In this document: piece by piece, positions 10,361-19,795 of the stretch | How positions within the stretch are numbered: position 1 is the stretch's first letter | Layout: each line of letters begins with the position of its first letter | From: Aristolochia californica | Lineage: Eukaryota > Streptophyta > Magnoliopsida > Piperales > Aristolochiaceae | Direction: 5' to 3' | Length of the DNA stretch: 64,000 nt | Assembly (NCBI GenBank): GCA_029961685.1 | Contig: JARWKL010000003.1 | Span: 16,664,884 to 16,728,883 of the forward strand | The notes under the pieces: generated by a model | Seen by the model: only the letters and a program-made list of their open reading frames with translations | The model's database searches: none | What the model was told of the DNA's origin: nothing | Position numbers and translations under genes: made by a program

Positions 10361-10614
10361 GACTCGTAGCTATGGTTTTTTTAGAATTCCAATTTTTTTT
10401 TCTTGGTGGAAGATTGATTTGTTGGTGGTATCTTGTTGGTTTACAACATTGGCTTATTTTCTATTTTTTATAGTTTCTACATTGTTGCTGATGGTACCTT
10501 GTCTTTGATCGTTCTTTGTTGTCATTGCTTCCTTGCTGATGATGGTATCTACTAAGGATATTCCAGTTTTTTGCTTGCTTTGTTGTTCTTCTACTACTTC
10601 TAGCTCTATTCAGG

Positions 10615-10960
10615 TGTTGAAATTCATAGACAAGCATAGGTGGAATTATTTTAAATATCTTATGTTCTTTGTCTTTTCTTCACTCTCTCTTGGATGAAGG
10701 ATATACTTATAATTTATGTACTCTCTACATCTATAAATAAAGGCTAAGGGAGAGGGTTTGGATATCTTCTAGAACCCTTATTTTCTCATCTCTTCTTTCC
10801 TCTATGTGTCCATCTCTTTCTCTTTACTCTTTGTTCTCATCTCTCTTCATTCACCTCACTTCACTTCTTCTTCTCTTCTCCTCTCCTACCTCTTCTTTCT
10901 AATAGTCTATGTTGTAAATCTCAGTAGTCTGGAATCTTGAAATCAACATGGTATCAGATA
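10615..10960 (+). repeat. Copia LTR (334 bp) and primer site
   Basis: From TGTTGAAATTCATAGAC to TTGAAATCAACA (10948), then TGGTATCAGATA (10949-10960), a primer site with two changes. TATA-like 'ctataaataaaggc' lies near 10732. The same LTR, inverted, occurs at 39116-39438 where it is joined to a copia RNase H, which shows the family is copia. Confidence 0.8.
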
Positions 10961-10999
10961 AGTGGTTTTAGGATTCCCATTTTTTCACTATGATCATGG

Positions 11000-11457
11000 T
11001 TCATGGAGGAGCTGCATGACAAAGATAAGTTTTACTTCTTGTTCTTGGTACTGAAACAATCATATTTCACGCTTTCTTTCAGTACTAATCGTTGTCAATC
11101 TATTGGTATGCTTGCTACTGTGATCGATATACAATTGAAAACCAATTGCAAGAGACCTCATTTTTTCTTGATTTCATTGGTATGAAGAAGTCTTGATTCT
11201 TTCACTCAAGACTTGAAATGTAGTGGAGTTCAAAATTGGTATCTATGACCACCATGGTAGAAGAAGCACGCGCTCACATCATTGGTCTCGATACTGCTTT
11301 TGAACTTTGGTGTTAAGGGTAGGATTCCCCCTCATGTCACTAATATGATTCCCTCGGTCCTGGCCATTTCCTCCTTCTGTAGTCGAGCTTAGTTTGTTTC
11401 TTTGATTCTACAACATCCAAGCCTTCCAGAATTTCAAACTATTTGTTAGCCTATTCT
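11000..11457 (+). pseudogene. Copia gag remnant
   Basis: Decayed leader and gag of the element whose LTR is 10615-10948. Around 11246-11313 the plus strand reads MTTMVEEARAHIIGLDTAFE followed by LW, matching the copia gag segment that precedes the helical core. The 60-residue frame at 11003-11185 has no family features. The element is cut off at 11458 by another LTR. Confidence 0.45.
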
Positions 11458-11753
11458 TGTATTAGAAGATGGGCTCAAGCCCACACGTCCAAGAGGGGTG
11501 GCATTATTGTAAATAAGGTGTCATTACATAAAATTGGCACAAGAGTGTAATTAGTCAAGGGCTACATGTCTACGCATGTCTTTTCTCATGTAAAGCTTGT
11601 AGGCCTAAGGGCATAGTAGGCGTTGTAAATTTCTTTCAAAAACTATAAATAGAGGCTCTTGGCTTGGGATAGAGCATCAAACTCTTTCGTCTTCTCCCAA
11701 TTATTGGAAGTTCTCTCTCTTAGACTAAAGGCACTCCCTCTCTCTCTTCCTTT
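11458..11753 (+). repeat. Left part of a plus-strand copia LTR, split by C1
   Basis: Starts TGTATTAGAAGATGGGC and contains the TATA region 'actataaatagaggctc' (about 11641). It stops at the edge of the inserted element C1; the remaining LTR sequence resumes at 19662. Joined length is about 418 bp, close to the related LTRs at 5200-5593 and 38549-38960. Confidence 0.8.
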
Positions 11754-12262
11754 TGTTGAATTTAGGACCCCATTACTAATATCTTGAGCAAGGTGAGAGA
11801 GGGAAGAAAGAAAAGAAGGAGAGAGAGAGAGCTCTCTGGAAGAGAAGAAAAAAGAAGAAAAAAGAAGGAAAAGAAAAAAGAAGAAAAAAGAAGGAAGGGA
11901 ACTCTACACGATAGAGAGAGAGAAGAGAGAACTCTTTGATTTGATGATATAATTCCTATTACAAGCTCCTCTATTTATAGTAGATGAGTGCTAGAGTCCA
12001 TGTACAATTAACTTCATTCTCCTAAATAAGATAACTCAACATAATTTAGAAGTCTAATATTACTCAAACTCTGACTCTTCTATAAGAACGTGACCATAGG
12101 CTGAAGATGCCAACTCGCGGTTTATCTTTGTGATTCCCACTTGATCTTCCAGCTCACGTGATAAGGATACCAGCTCGTGGTATCTTTGTGGGTCCTACTT
12201 GATCTTCAAATCTTCCAACTCATTCCAGCTTGTGCAACCATGGTGGGCCCAATATTGTAACA
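11754..12262 (-). repeat. 3' LTR of C1
   Basis: 509 bp, TGTTGAATTTAGGACC to ATTGTAACA on the plus strand. The purine-rich (gaagaaaaaag) block is the pyrimidine-rich leader read on the minus strand. The TATA region is 'ctatttatagtag' (about 11971). Beyond it 'ctccccgcaaattgggg' is the polypurine tract. Confidence 0.9.
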
Positions 12263-12800
12263 CTCCCCGCAAATTGGGGATTAAAAAACATCATAGATGC
12301 ACAACTTGCTGTAGATGGTGGACAAAATTTTATGAGTGACTGGTTTCGTGGTTCTGTGAAGATATATGCTTGAGAGATGAGATGTCTGTTTGGAATTTTT
12401 CCCAAATGAAGTGGCAATCTACTTCAATATGTTTTGTTCTCTCATGGAAGACTAGATTCGATGTGATGTGTATTGCTGCCTAATTATTGAAATATTGGTC
12501 CATAGGAGCTTCTTTGTAGAATCCCAGTTCCGTAAGAAAAGATCTGATCCATAGGACTTCACTGACTGTGTGTACCATGGCTTTGTATCCTGCTTCTGCA
12601 CTAGACCGTGAAACTACATTTTGTTTCTTGCTTCTCCATGTAACCAAGTTCCTTCCAACCATCATACAATATCCTGAAGTAGATTTTCTCTCATCTAGGG
12701 ATCTGGCTCAGCCTGCATCTGAGAATCCTTCGATGTTGAAGTGCCCATGATTTTTATAGAGAAGCCCTCTTCCTAGAGATCACAATATCCTTTCTAGTGT
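12263..12800 (-). pseudogene. C1 RNase H
   Basis: C-terminal part of the copia polyprotein. The minus strand gives GRNLVTWRSKKQNVVSRSSA, then EAGYKAMVHTVSEVLWIRSF, TELGFYKEAPMD, and after a stop the AAIHIT and [14 protein letters not shown] blocks. The family RNase H removes the RNA strand after minus-strand DNA synthesis. Stops lie around 12480-12485 and in the last third. It ends at the polypurine tract of the 3' LTR. Confidence 0.85.
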
Positions 12801-12849
12801 TAGCCAATGACTGAGTTATGGGTTGTGCATATATTGACTAACCACACTG

Positions 12850-13645
12850 ACTCTATATGAAATATTTGGCCTCGTTACACAATGGTAAATAAGTTTTCCC
12901 ACTAATCTTTGATACTACCGCTTCTCCAATACTTGCACATAATTTTGTATTTGAGTCCATTGGAGTTTTTGCTGGTCTATAGCCCATCATTCCTGTCTCC
13001 TCCAGTAGGTCAAGGACATACATCCTTTGAGATAGTATAATTTCATATCTAGATTGTAGTACTTCAATACCCATAAAATATTTGGGTAGTCCGAGATCCT
13101 TTGTCTTGAATTCAGCACATATCCTTTCTTTTGTTTTTTGGATGCCCTTGGGATCACTATCAGTTATAATAATATCATCAACATAAACTTCCAAAATCAC
13201 CTTGCCCTTAGGTGCATCTTTAATAAATACTGAGTGATCCCCAGAGCATCTATGAAATCTAGCCCGTATGAGTGCTTGGCTAAAATTTTCAAACCAAGCA
13301 TGAGGAGATTTTTTCAGACAAAAAAGAGATTTTTTTAGTTGACATACGGACTCTGCCACAACCACATACCCAGGTGGTTGTTGCATATAAATTTCCCCTT
13401 CGATATCCCCATTCAGAAATGCATTTTTAACATCAAGTTGATATACCTACTAGGAAGAATTAGCTGCCAGAGATAATAACACACATACCGAGTTCATTTT
13501 TGCCATTGGAGAGAAGGTTTCCTCATAATAAATTCAATAACATTGTGTATAGCCTTTAGCAACAAGGTGAGCCTTTAGCCGACCCAAGGACCCATCAAGA
13601 TTGTGTTTCACAATAAACACCCATTTACAATCGATGGGTTTCTTA
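12850..13645 (-). pseudogene. C1 reverse transcriptase
   Basis: RNA-dependent DNA polymerase of C1. The longest open piece (13386-12853) reads MQQPPGYVV, then LKKSPHAWFENFSQAL and YVDDIIITDSD, with the catalytic YVDD intact, then TKDLGLPKYFMGIEVLQS and LDLLEETGMM. The N-terminal part (13640-13390) gives VKHNLDGSLGRLKAHLVAKG and YEETFSPMAKM, with stops before the open piece. RNase H follows downstream. The intact YVDD shows recent descent from a working enzyme, but the frame is broken. Confidence 0.9.
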
Positions 13646-13674
13646 TTTGATGGGAGTGGGACTAGAGCCCATGT

Positions 13675-14099
13675 CTAATTTTCATACAGTGACTGCGTTT
13701 CTTCATCCATTGCCACCTTCCACCCTGGATGTTTGAGAGCCTCCTGATAGGACTGTGGTACAGATATGGAGGAAATAGTAGAGAGAAATTGACAACATAC
13801 AGGGGACAAACGATGATGAGACGCAAAATTTGATATGAGATGAGAATTAGAGTGTATGGTGCATGATTTGGGTTCTTTTCTTAAGGCAATAGGACGAGTA
13901 TCATATTGTGGACCAAAAACAACTAGAGAAGATGAACTTACCTCAGTGGGATCTATAAATTCAGCAAGTGTGGCGTTGGCTAGTGTTTCTGGGGGTTGAG
14001 TAGTTTCTGTAGCATGGGGCACAACCGGTGGAGGAGAACCTAGTACCGAAGAAAGGCCAGGAGAAGCACTGCCAGAATAGAATGAAGACTCTTCAAAAT
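13675..14099 (-). pseudogene. C1 integrase C-terminal linker
   Basis: Open frame on the minus strand from about 14099 to 13675. It covers the variable linker between integrase and reverse transcriptase: a pro/ser-rich stretch, then FGPQYDTRPIALRKEPKSCT, and SYQEALKHPGWKVAMDEETQ, the conserved entry to copia RT. The same linker is in the remnants at 36720-37120 and 41820-42240. Its upstream end is cut exactly where the LTR of the nested element starts (14100). Confidence 0.85.
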
Positions 14100-14504
14100 G
14101 TTGATTTTCAAGACTCCATGGATTTAGCTCATCGAGAAAAAAAGGAGAGAAACCCATTGGGAGAAAACTGGAGGAAGAAGTGTTATGGACTTGATTTCCT
14201 AACCCTCCCCCTGAAGCTCTATTTATAGATTTGTGAAACTATTGTATTACAATAATGCCCATGAACTTAGTGTTTAGGGTTTAAACCCTAGAACATTAAC
14301 TTAATTACATCAATGCCATCTCTATGAGATGACCCTTTATTTACCATCTTGCCATCATTGTATGTGGGGCCTTCTCTTTGATTAGTGGGCGTTGAGCCCA
14401 TCTTCTATATCTCTTGGATGCATGGGTGTTCATTGGTCCTATGGGCTTGGGCCCATCTTCTAATACACTTAGATATGTGTCGGCTTGGGCCCTATCTTCC
14501 AACA
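14100..14504 (-). repeat. 3' LTR of the family N element in C1
   Basis: 405 bp, plus-strand TGTTGATTTTCAAGAC to TATCTTCCAACA. The TATA region is 'ctatttatagattt' (about 14219). 'ctccccctcaagctag' (14505 onward) is the polypurine tract on the minus strand. Confidence 0.85.
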
Positions 14505-14879
14505 CTCCCCCTCAAGCTAGAAGTGAGTGAACAACATGAACTCCCAGCCTGCTACAAATGATATATAAAATATTTTTTGTATAAAAGGGCACATCTTCCA
14601 ACACTCCCCCTCATTCTGGTGCTCTCGTTCATGAGGCCCAACTTACATAATATCTGTGAGAGTAAATCACTCCTAGCCGCTAGGACATTGCTCCATACTC
14701 CAATCTTAACTCATGTTGGATGTAGGGCACAATCCGTCTTTTGTAGGTAGTGTGTCTATCGGCATTGCTCTGAGAACGTGTCCCTCCATAGGACAACGAC
14801 TCTCAAGTGGTAGAGTAATATATGACATTAAGGAGGGGGGGGGGGGGGGGGAGAGGAGAGTAACATAAATGTAATAATA

Positions 14880-15275
14880 AGTTCCTCCATCATGGACTTT
14901 CAAGCACAAATATTTTTTATATTTTTTACGGGGATGAAGTTCCTCTCACAAATATTTATGATATTTTTTACGAGGATGAACTTCCTCTATCATGGACTTC
15001 CAACCACAAATATTTTTTCTATTTTTGACGGGGATGAAGTTCCTCCATCATGGACTCCCAACCACAAATAATTTTGATATTTTTGACGGGGATGAAGTTC
15101 CTCTGTCATGGATTCCCAACCATAAATAATTTTGATATTTTTAACGGGGATGAAGTTCCTCCATCATGGACTCCCAACCACAAATATTTTTGATATTTTT
15201 TACGGGGATGAAGTTCCTTTGTCATAGACTCCCAACCACAAATATTTTTGATATTTTTTACAGGAACAAATAAAT
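14880..15275. repeat. ~58 bp tandem repeat, about seven copies
   Basis: Unit: 'ggggatgaagttcctccat', 'catggactcccaaccaca', then an AT-rich 'atttttgatattttt'. Copies vary by point changes. The same unit recurs about five times at 61145-61435 in another family N element. A run of 17 G lies at 14834-14850. Confidence 0.9.
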
Positions 15276-16202
15276 AATTGTATGAGGCTACCTCTTATTC
15301 AATAATAATGTCTCATCAAAAGAGACACAATAGCAGTACCTGAAATGGGCTTTGGCCTATTTAACATAAACCAAAATAATAAGAGTAAAATGACCCATGA
15401 AATAATCCAATGCACATATCTGTTCTAAATAATATGCTGACCAAAGAATAATTTGTCAATGCTTCAAAAATAATACTCCAATTAGAGAAACAATTTACCG
15501 AGTCACCCCAAAATATGTATAAACTTTGGCACATATATCGAGGTAGAAAATAAGGGGCCCACGATAGGTTGACCGGGACCGGGTTGACTCGGTCCAAGTT
15601 GGTTCAGTCGGAATGGACCCAAGACCCTCGGGTTGCTGGTTCGCTGGCTTGACTCAGGCGAATTCGGGTCTCCGAGGAACCAAGCAGCCCTGATTATTTA
15701 ATGTTTCCTAACTTAGGAAACATGAAATATTTGAACAGTGTCTTTTTCCTGACTTCTGAACAGAACGGGGGGAAACAGAGAATTCTTCGGGAGGAAATTT
15801 TCTAAATAACAACAATCCAGCAGAGAAATCTTGAAGCTGAAACGGAAACGGAAACTTTCCAAAATAAGAGATATCACCAAGAATCAAGTAAAACGTCGAA
15901 GGTAAGATTTTGATGACGACAACTTCCGAAAAACAGGAACGCATAATAATTTTTTGAAGATAGGTAGCAATGATCTATCTGACTGCAGTAATGAGAAACT
16001 TTCCAACAACAGTAGTCATTTTTCTCGACGAAAACCGTCCAGAAATGGCAACTCGCATAATTTGGCGTCATCGTCCTCCCGTGGAAACCATGCGGTAGAC
16101 TTTTCCTCGGAGTCGGGTGGCAGAAAATTTTTTTTTCGACATAAGAAATTACTCCGGCATACAATGCGAGCATTAGGAGAGGTGCCATGAAGCTACCTGG
16201 AG

Positions 16203-16528
16203 AAAACCATGTCTCTTTTTCTTCTCTCTCTCTATCTTAAGTGATGCCTGATGATTGGTGAGGCGACACTTGATAGCACGGGTGACGAAGATCCAATGGA
16301 AGAAATTGATTCTTGATGTAAGCTTCTCTCAATGCAGCTTTCTGTTTCTGAGAGATAACCGTAAGAACACGAGCAATAGAGAGCCATACAACCTTGATTT
16401 TTGAGAGCTTCGTTTAGGGCACCACCAGTAACTTTGGCCACTCGAAGCAAGGCGAACTCAGCCTTCAGCTCCTTGAGCTGGCTGAGCAACTTGGTATTTT
16501 ACTTGGTGCGAAGCTCATGGACCTTCAT
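16203..16528 (-). pseudogene. RPL35: 60S ribosomal protein L35 pseudogene captured in an LTR element
   Basis: RPL35 (uL29) is a ~123-residue protein of the large ribosomal subunit near the peptide exit tunnel. The minus strand, from 16528, gives MKVHELRTK, a stop (16499-16501), then LLSQLKELKAEFALLRVAKV and TGGAL. After a frameshift come [31 protein letters not shown] and FLPLDLR, and after another shift [20 protein letters not shown]. This covers nearly the whole protein except the first residues and the last ~10. The sequence before the first codon is pyrimidine-rich and ends in CAG, like a splice acceptor, so the copy may derive from genomic or unspliced sequence. It lies sense to its carrier element. 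Confidence 0.88.
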
Positions 16529-16641
16529 CTGCACCTGGGAAGAACAAGAGAGATGAAAGAAGCAATTGTCTTTTCGGGCTCATTCGGATAGATCTTTCGG
16601 CCTAAAATCTTTGTGTTTGGTCAATCAGTTGCTGAGAGTAA

Positions 16642-17290
16642 ATGGACAATAAAAGTATGGAACTTTTATGGCATATAGTAAACCACGAGCTACCTCAAGA
16701 ATATGACAGTTTTTCGGTTCGGCTACACCATTTTGTTTAGGAGTGTAGGCACATGATGTTTGATGGATAATGTCATTTTCTTAACAAAATGAGTCAAGGT
16801 ATTTGGACGTATATTCTTTGGCATTATCAGACCAGAGTATTTTTATTTTCTGACCAAATTGAGTGAGTACCATAGCATGATTTTTTTTAAAAATCAATGG
16901 TATTTTAAAACACTCTTTAAACAGAAATAACCAACTACTATGCGTGAAGTCATCAATAAATATTACAAAATATTTTACTTGAGAAATATTTGAGACGCTC
17001 AAGGGTCCCCATACATCGGTACAAACTAATGAAAATGGAGTAACACTTTTAACTTCTGGGTGAAGTGAGTATGTAGACCTCTGATGTTTATTCATTTGGA
17101 AAACTTCACAATAAAACTTTGACCTTGCTTTAAGAGTAGGAAAAATATGATAAAGAGATTGTTCAGACGGATGTCCCAACCGGTTGTGCCATAACCTTGA
17201 CTCAGTTGCATTGGTGGAAATAGTATTTATTTTTGGCACATCCAGGTAGTAGAGCCTCCCTTGTTCACGACCTCCACCTATCACTTGCTT
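16642..17290 (-). pseudogene. C1 pre-integrase and integrase
   Basis: Integrase joins the cDNA to host DNA. The minus strand reads GGGREQGRLYYLDVP and LWHNRLGHPSEQSLYHIFP (GAG_pre-integrase), a zinc-binding end reduced to a single C in 'FQMNKHQRSTYS', then CTDVWGPLSVSN, FVIFIDDFTHSSWLFLFKE and LWSDNAKEYTSK. The D residues of CTDVW and WSDN are the first two catalytic aspartates. The segment around the catalytic glutamate (YTPKQNGVAE) follows in another frame at about 16745-16690. The rest is removed by the nested element. Confidence 0.88.
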
Positions 17291-18700
17291 CGTTATAATA
17301 TCCTAAAACACACATGAAGTGGGTGATTGGTGAGTTGACTAACCGATAAAAGATTAAAAGGGAAGGTAGGAACAAATAGGATATATGTGAGCGTAAGTGA
17401 TGGTGTAACAGAAGTGGATCCTTTCCCTTGAACTTTAGTTTTGTGAACAGTTAGTTATGGTAACAAATTTATATGAAAGACACGGAGAAATTGAGTGTAA
17501 TAAATTTTTGTTACATGTAAGATACTCAGAGGCTTCTTAGTCAATTATCTAGGATGAAGGGGAGGCAGATAGCATACCCGAAGCGGTGGTGATAGCAGTA
17601 GTTGAGGAAGTACTTGGAGAGGAACCCATTATTTTTTTCATTTTCTAGAAAAATTCATACTCTGCATTAGTAAATGTTTTCTTTTCTGTTGATGTGGTAG
17701 ACGGATCCTCTTTTGTATTACTCACTAAAGCTTCGTTAACCTTATTCCAGTCTAGTTTGCCATTGGCTTTATAACATTTTTATTTAACCAGTTCTTCCAC
17801 AATAGGAGCATTCCTTGAAATAAAAGCATATGTATATAGTGTGGCCATATCTCTCATAATGAGTGCATTCCATCCCATCTGTTCTATCAAACTCATTTCT
17901 TCTACCTCTTCCTCATCCTCCTCTATAATTTCTGCCCCGACCTCGGCCTTGGTCAGATGATGTTCCCCTATGTCCAGAGTACATAATGGATGATTCTTCA
18001 GTATTAGAGGAAGAAATGTCTGGAATACGGAGAAGTATGGCACATACATCATTAAATGTGGGAACCGCAGAAGAGCTAAAAAGTTGACTCTTAGCAACTT
18101 CAAGATATGGTTTAATATTTGCAAGGCAAATAGCCATGACTAATGCTTCTTTCTACTTGTTTTGTACCGAGACATTTGTGATAGTAGGCATAGCTAACTT
18201 CCACTCTTGAAGAAGGCCCCTAAAGTGGGCCAAGTATTTATGGATATTCTCTCCTTGTTAAGTGTTCAACATCTTTTGGAGAGGATCATATGGCCTATGT
18301 AGGTTATTGGGACTAGAATATAGCTTAGCATATGTCTCCCAAATTTGCTTCGTAGTATCAAGACGAATAACATTGTTGGAGACATGTTCTTCTATGCTAT
18401 TGATTAGCCAAATAATCACCAAAGTATTTATTTTTGAGCCATTTGTTATAAAAAAATCCTCTTCATCAACTAGTGGTCCACTATTGGTGAGGTGACCAAG
18501 TAGGTCCTTTGTTTTAAGAAACCTTCTAATCGATGTGGATCAACTCATGAAATTTGATACCCCTCGCAAAGGTATCATAGTAATTATGAGTATATCACTC
18601 TTGTTACTCATATTTTCTTCAGTCATAATAGGCGATTCAATTTAAAACAAATTCTCCAATCAACTACTAATCAAAGAAACCAAGTAGAGGTCTTTAACCA
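17291..18700 (-). pseudogene. C1 gag and protease region
   Basis: Copia gag decayed over several frames. Readable blocks on the minus strand are AICLANIKPYLEVAKSQL, SSSAVPTFNDVCAILLRI and the upstream gag helices around 18500-18150. The zinc knuckle expected near 17850-17780 is not intact. The protease active site was not found, and 17290-17640 is hard to read. The same gag motif (YLEVAK) occurs in C3 at 24470. Confidence 0.7.
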
Positions 18701-19128
18701 ACGCAGTTAATGGAGAGACTTAGCATAAAAGCTAAGTAATCATATTTCTGAAAAATCACTCATAATAGACTCAATATCATTCTTCTTTATCAAGGAATCT
18801 TGTTCCCACAAAATTATAACTCTTTATGCAAAAATCTCAACATAAACTGGTCTCGGTCAAAACATTTTCCAAATTGACAAAACTGCCTTGGTAACTTCTT
18901 TCGATCCAAGATGCATATATTTCCATAATCTCATAAGATGAAGACATTCATAAAAAAATCTCTAAACCATCTTCTAATATCTGAAAAACCACTAGCATAA
19001 ATCAATAATACCAGAAACAAAAAACTTATCTCATGAGCTTCAATCTTACTTGATAAAGAGCCTTCTATGAGAAACTTTGATCATACCTTTTTAGCGCATT
19101 CCTTTGACATGGAGATCCTAAATTTGAT

Positions 19129-19140
19129 GCTCTGATACCA
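19129..19140 (-). other. Primer-binding site of C1
   Basis: The minus strand reads TGGTATCAGAGC, directly next to the 5' LTR; complementary to the 3' end of plant initiator Met-tRNA. Confidence 0.92.
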
Positions 19141-19661
19141 TGTTGAATTTATGACCCCATTACTAATATCTCGAGTAAGGTGAGAGAGGGAAGAAAGAAA
19201 AGAAGGAGAGAGAGAGCTCTCGGGTAGAGAAGAGAGAAGAAGAAAAAAGAATATGGAAGGGAACTCTACATGAGAGAGAGGGAGAAGAGAGAACTCTTTG
19301 TTTTGATGATATAATTCCGAGTACAAGCTCCTCTATTTATAGTAGAGTGGTAGAGTCCATGTACAATTAACTTCATTCTCCTCATTACATTCTAACTCTA
19401 ACTCTTCAAGATAAGCCTATCATGATAAGATAACTCAATATAATTTAGAAGTCTAACATAAATCAAACTCTAACTCTTCTATAAGGACGTGACCATAAGC
19501 TAAAGATTTTAGCTCATGGTTTATCTTAGTGGATCTCACTTGATCTTCCAGCTCTTGTTATAAGGATACCAGCTCGTGGTATCTTTGTGGGTCCCACTTG
19601 ATCTTCAAATCTTTCAACTCATTCTAACTAGTGCAACCATGGTGGGCCCCACATTATAACA
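19141..19661 (-). repeat. 5' LTR of C1
   Basis: 521 bp, TGTTGAATTTATGACCCC to CATTATAACA on the plus strand. It matches 11754-12262 along its length, with small indels in the purine-rich block and an extra ~50 bp around 19380-19440. Confidence 0.9.
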
Positions 19662-19795
19662 CATTTCTTTCTTCTCTACCTGAGTTCTCTCTTTGCTCTC
19701 CTCCTTTCTTCTCTTCTCTCTTCCTACTCTTCTCCCTCTCTTATTTTATTTGAGGTTCTAAGCATGTGGTCCTAAATTTAACACGGTATCAAAAC
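19662..19795 (+). repeat. Right part of the split plus-strand LTR and its primer site
   Basis: Continues the LTR interrupted at 11753: pyrimidine-rich leader, 'tgaggttctaagcatg', 'cctaaatttaaca' (ends 19783). CGGTATCAAAAC (19784-19795) is a primer site with a few changes. The internal region of this element is not found downstream. Confidence 0.8.

Larger units (their letters stand above)
14100..16641 (-). mobile_element. Non-autonomous LTR element (family N), truncated, inside C1
   Basis: A 3' LTR (14100-14504) preceded on the minus strand by the polypurine tract 'cttgagggggag', then ~2.1 kb of internal sequence without gag or pol. The 5' LTR and primer site are missing. About 280 bp of C1 integrase sequence, present in the related remnant at 42247-42530, is also absent, so the right edge is a deletion junction. 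Internal landmarks shared with the other copies (19830-22230 and 60334-63201) are a block near 14610-14790, a ~58 bp tandem repeat, and a late 'gttgactcggtc' segment. It carries an RPL35 pseudogene near its 5' side. Confidence 0.8.
11754..19661 (-). mobile_element. Copia element C1, full length but dead, with a nested insertion
   Basis: Two LTRs of the same family bound it: 11754-12262 (3' LTR) and 19141-19661 (5' LTR). The primer site (19129-19140) and polypurine tract (12263 onward) are in the right places for a minus-strand element. Order on the minus strand is LTR, primer site, gag, pre-integrase and integrase, reverse transcriptase, RNase H, LTR. Removing the inserted segment 14100-16641 leaves ~5.4 kb, a normal copia size. 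Flanks CCTTT (11749-11753) and CATTT (19662-19666) match in four of five bases. All coding parts carry stops or frameshifts. Confidence 0.9.

Noticed and set aside
15874..16190. 104-residue minus-strand frame as a gene
   Set aside because: Lies in the leader of a family N element just downstream of the L35 piece; no family recognised, and the opposite strand is also open.
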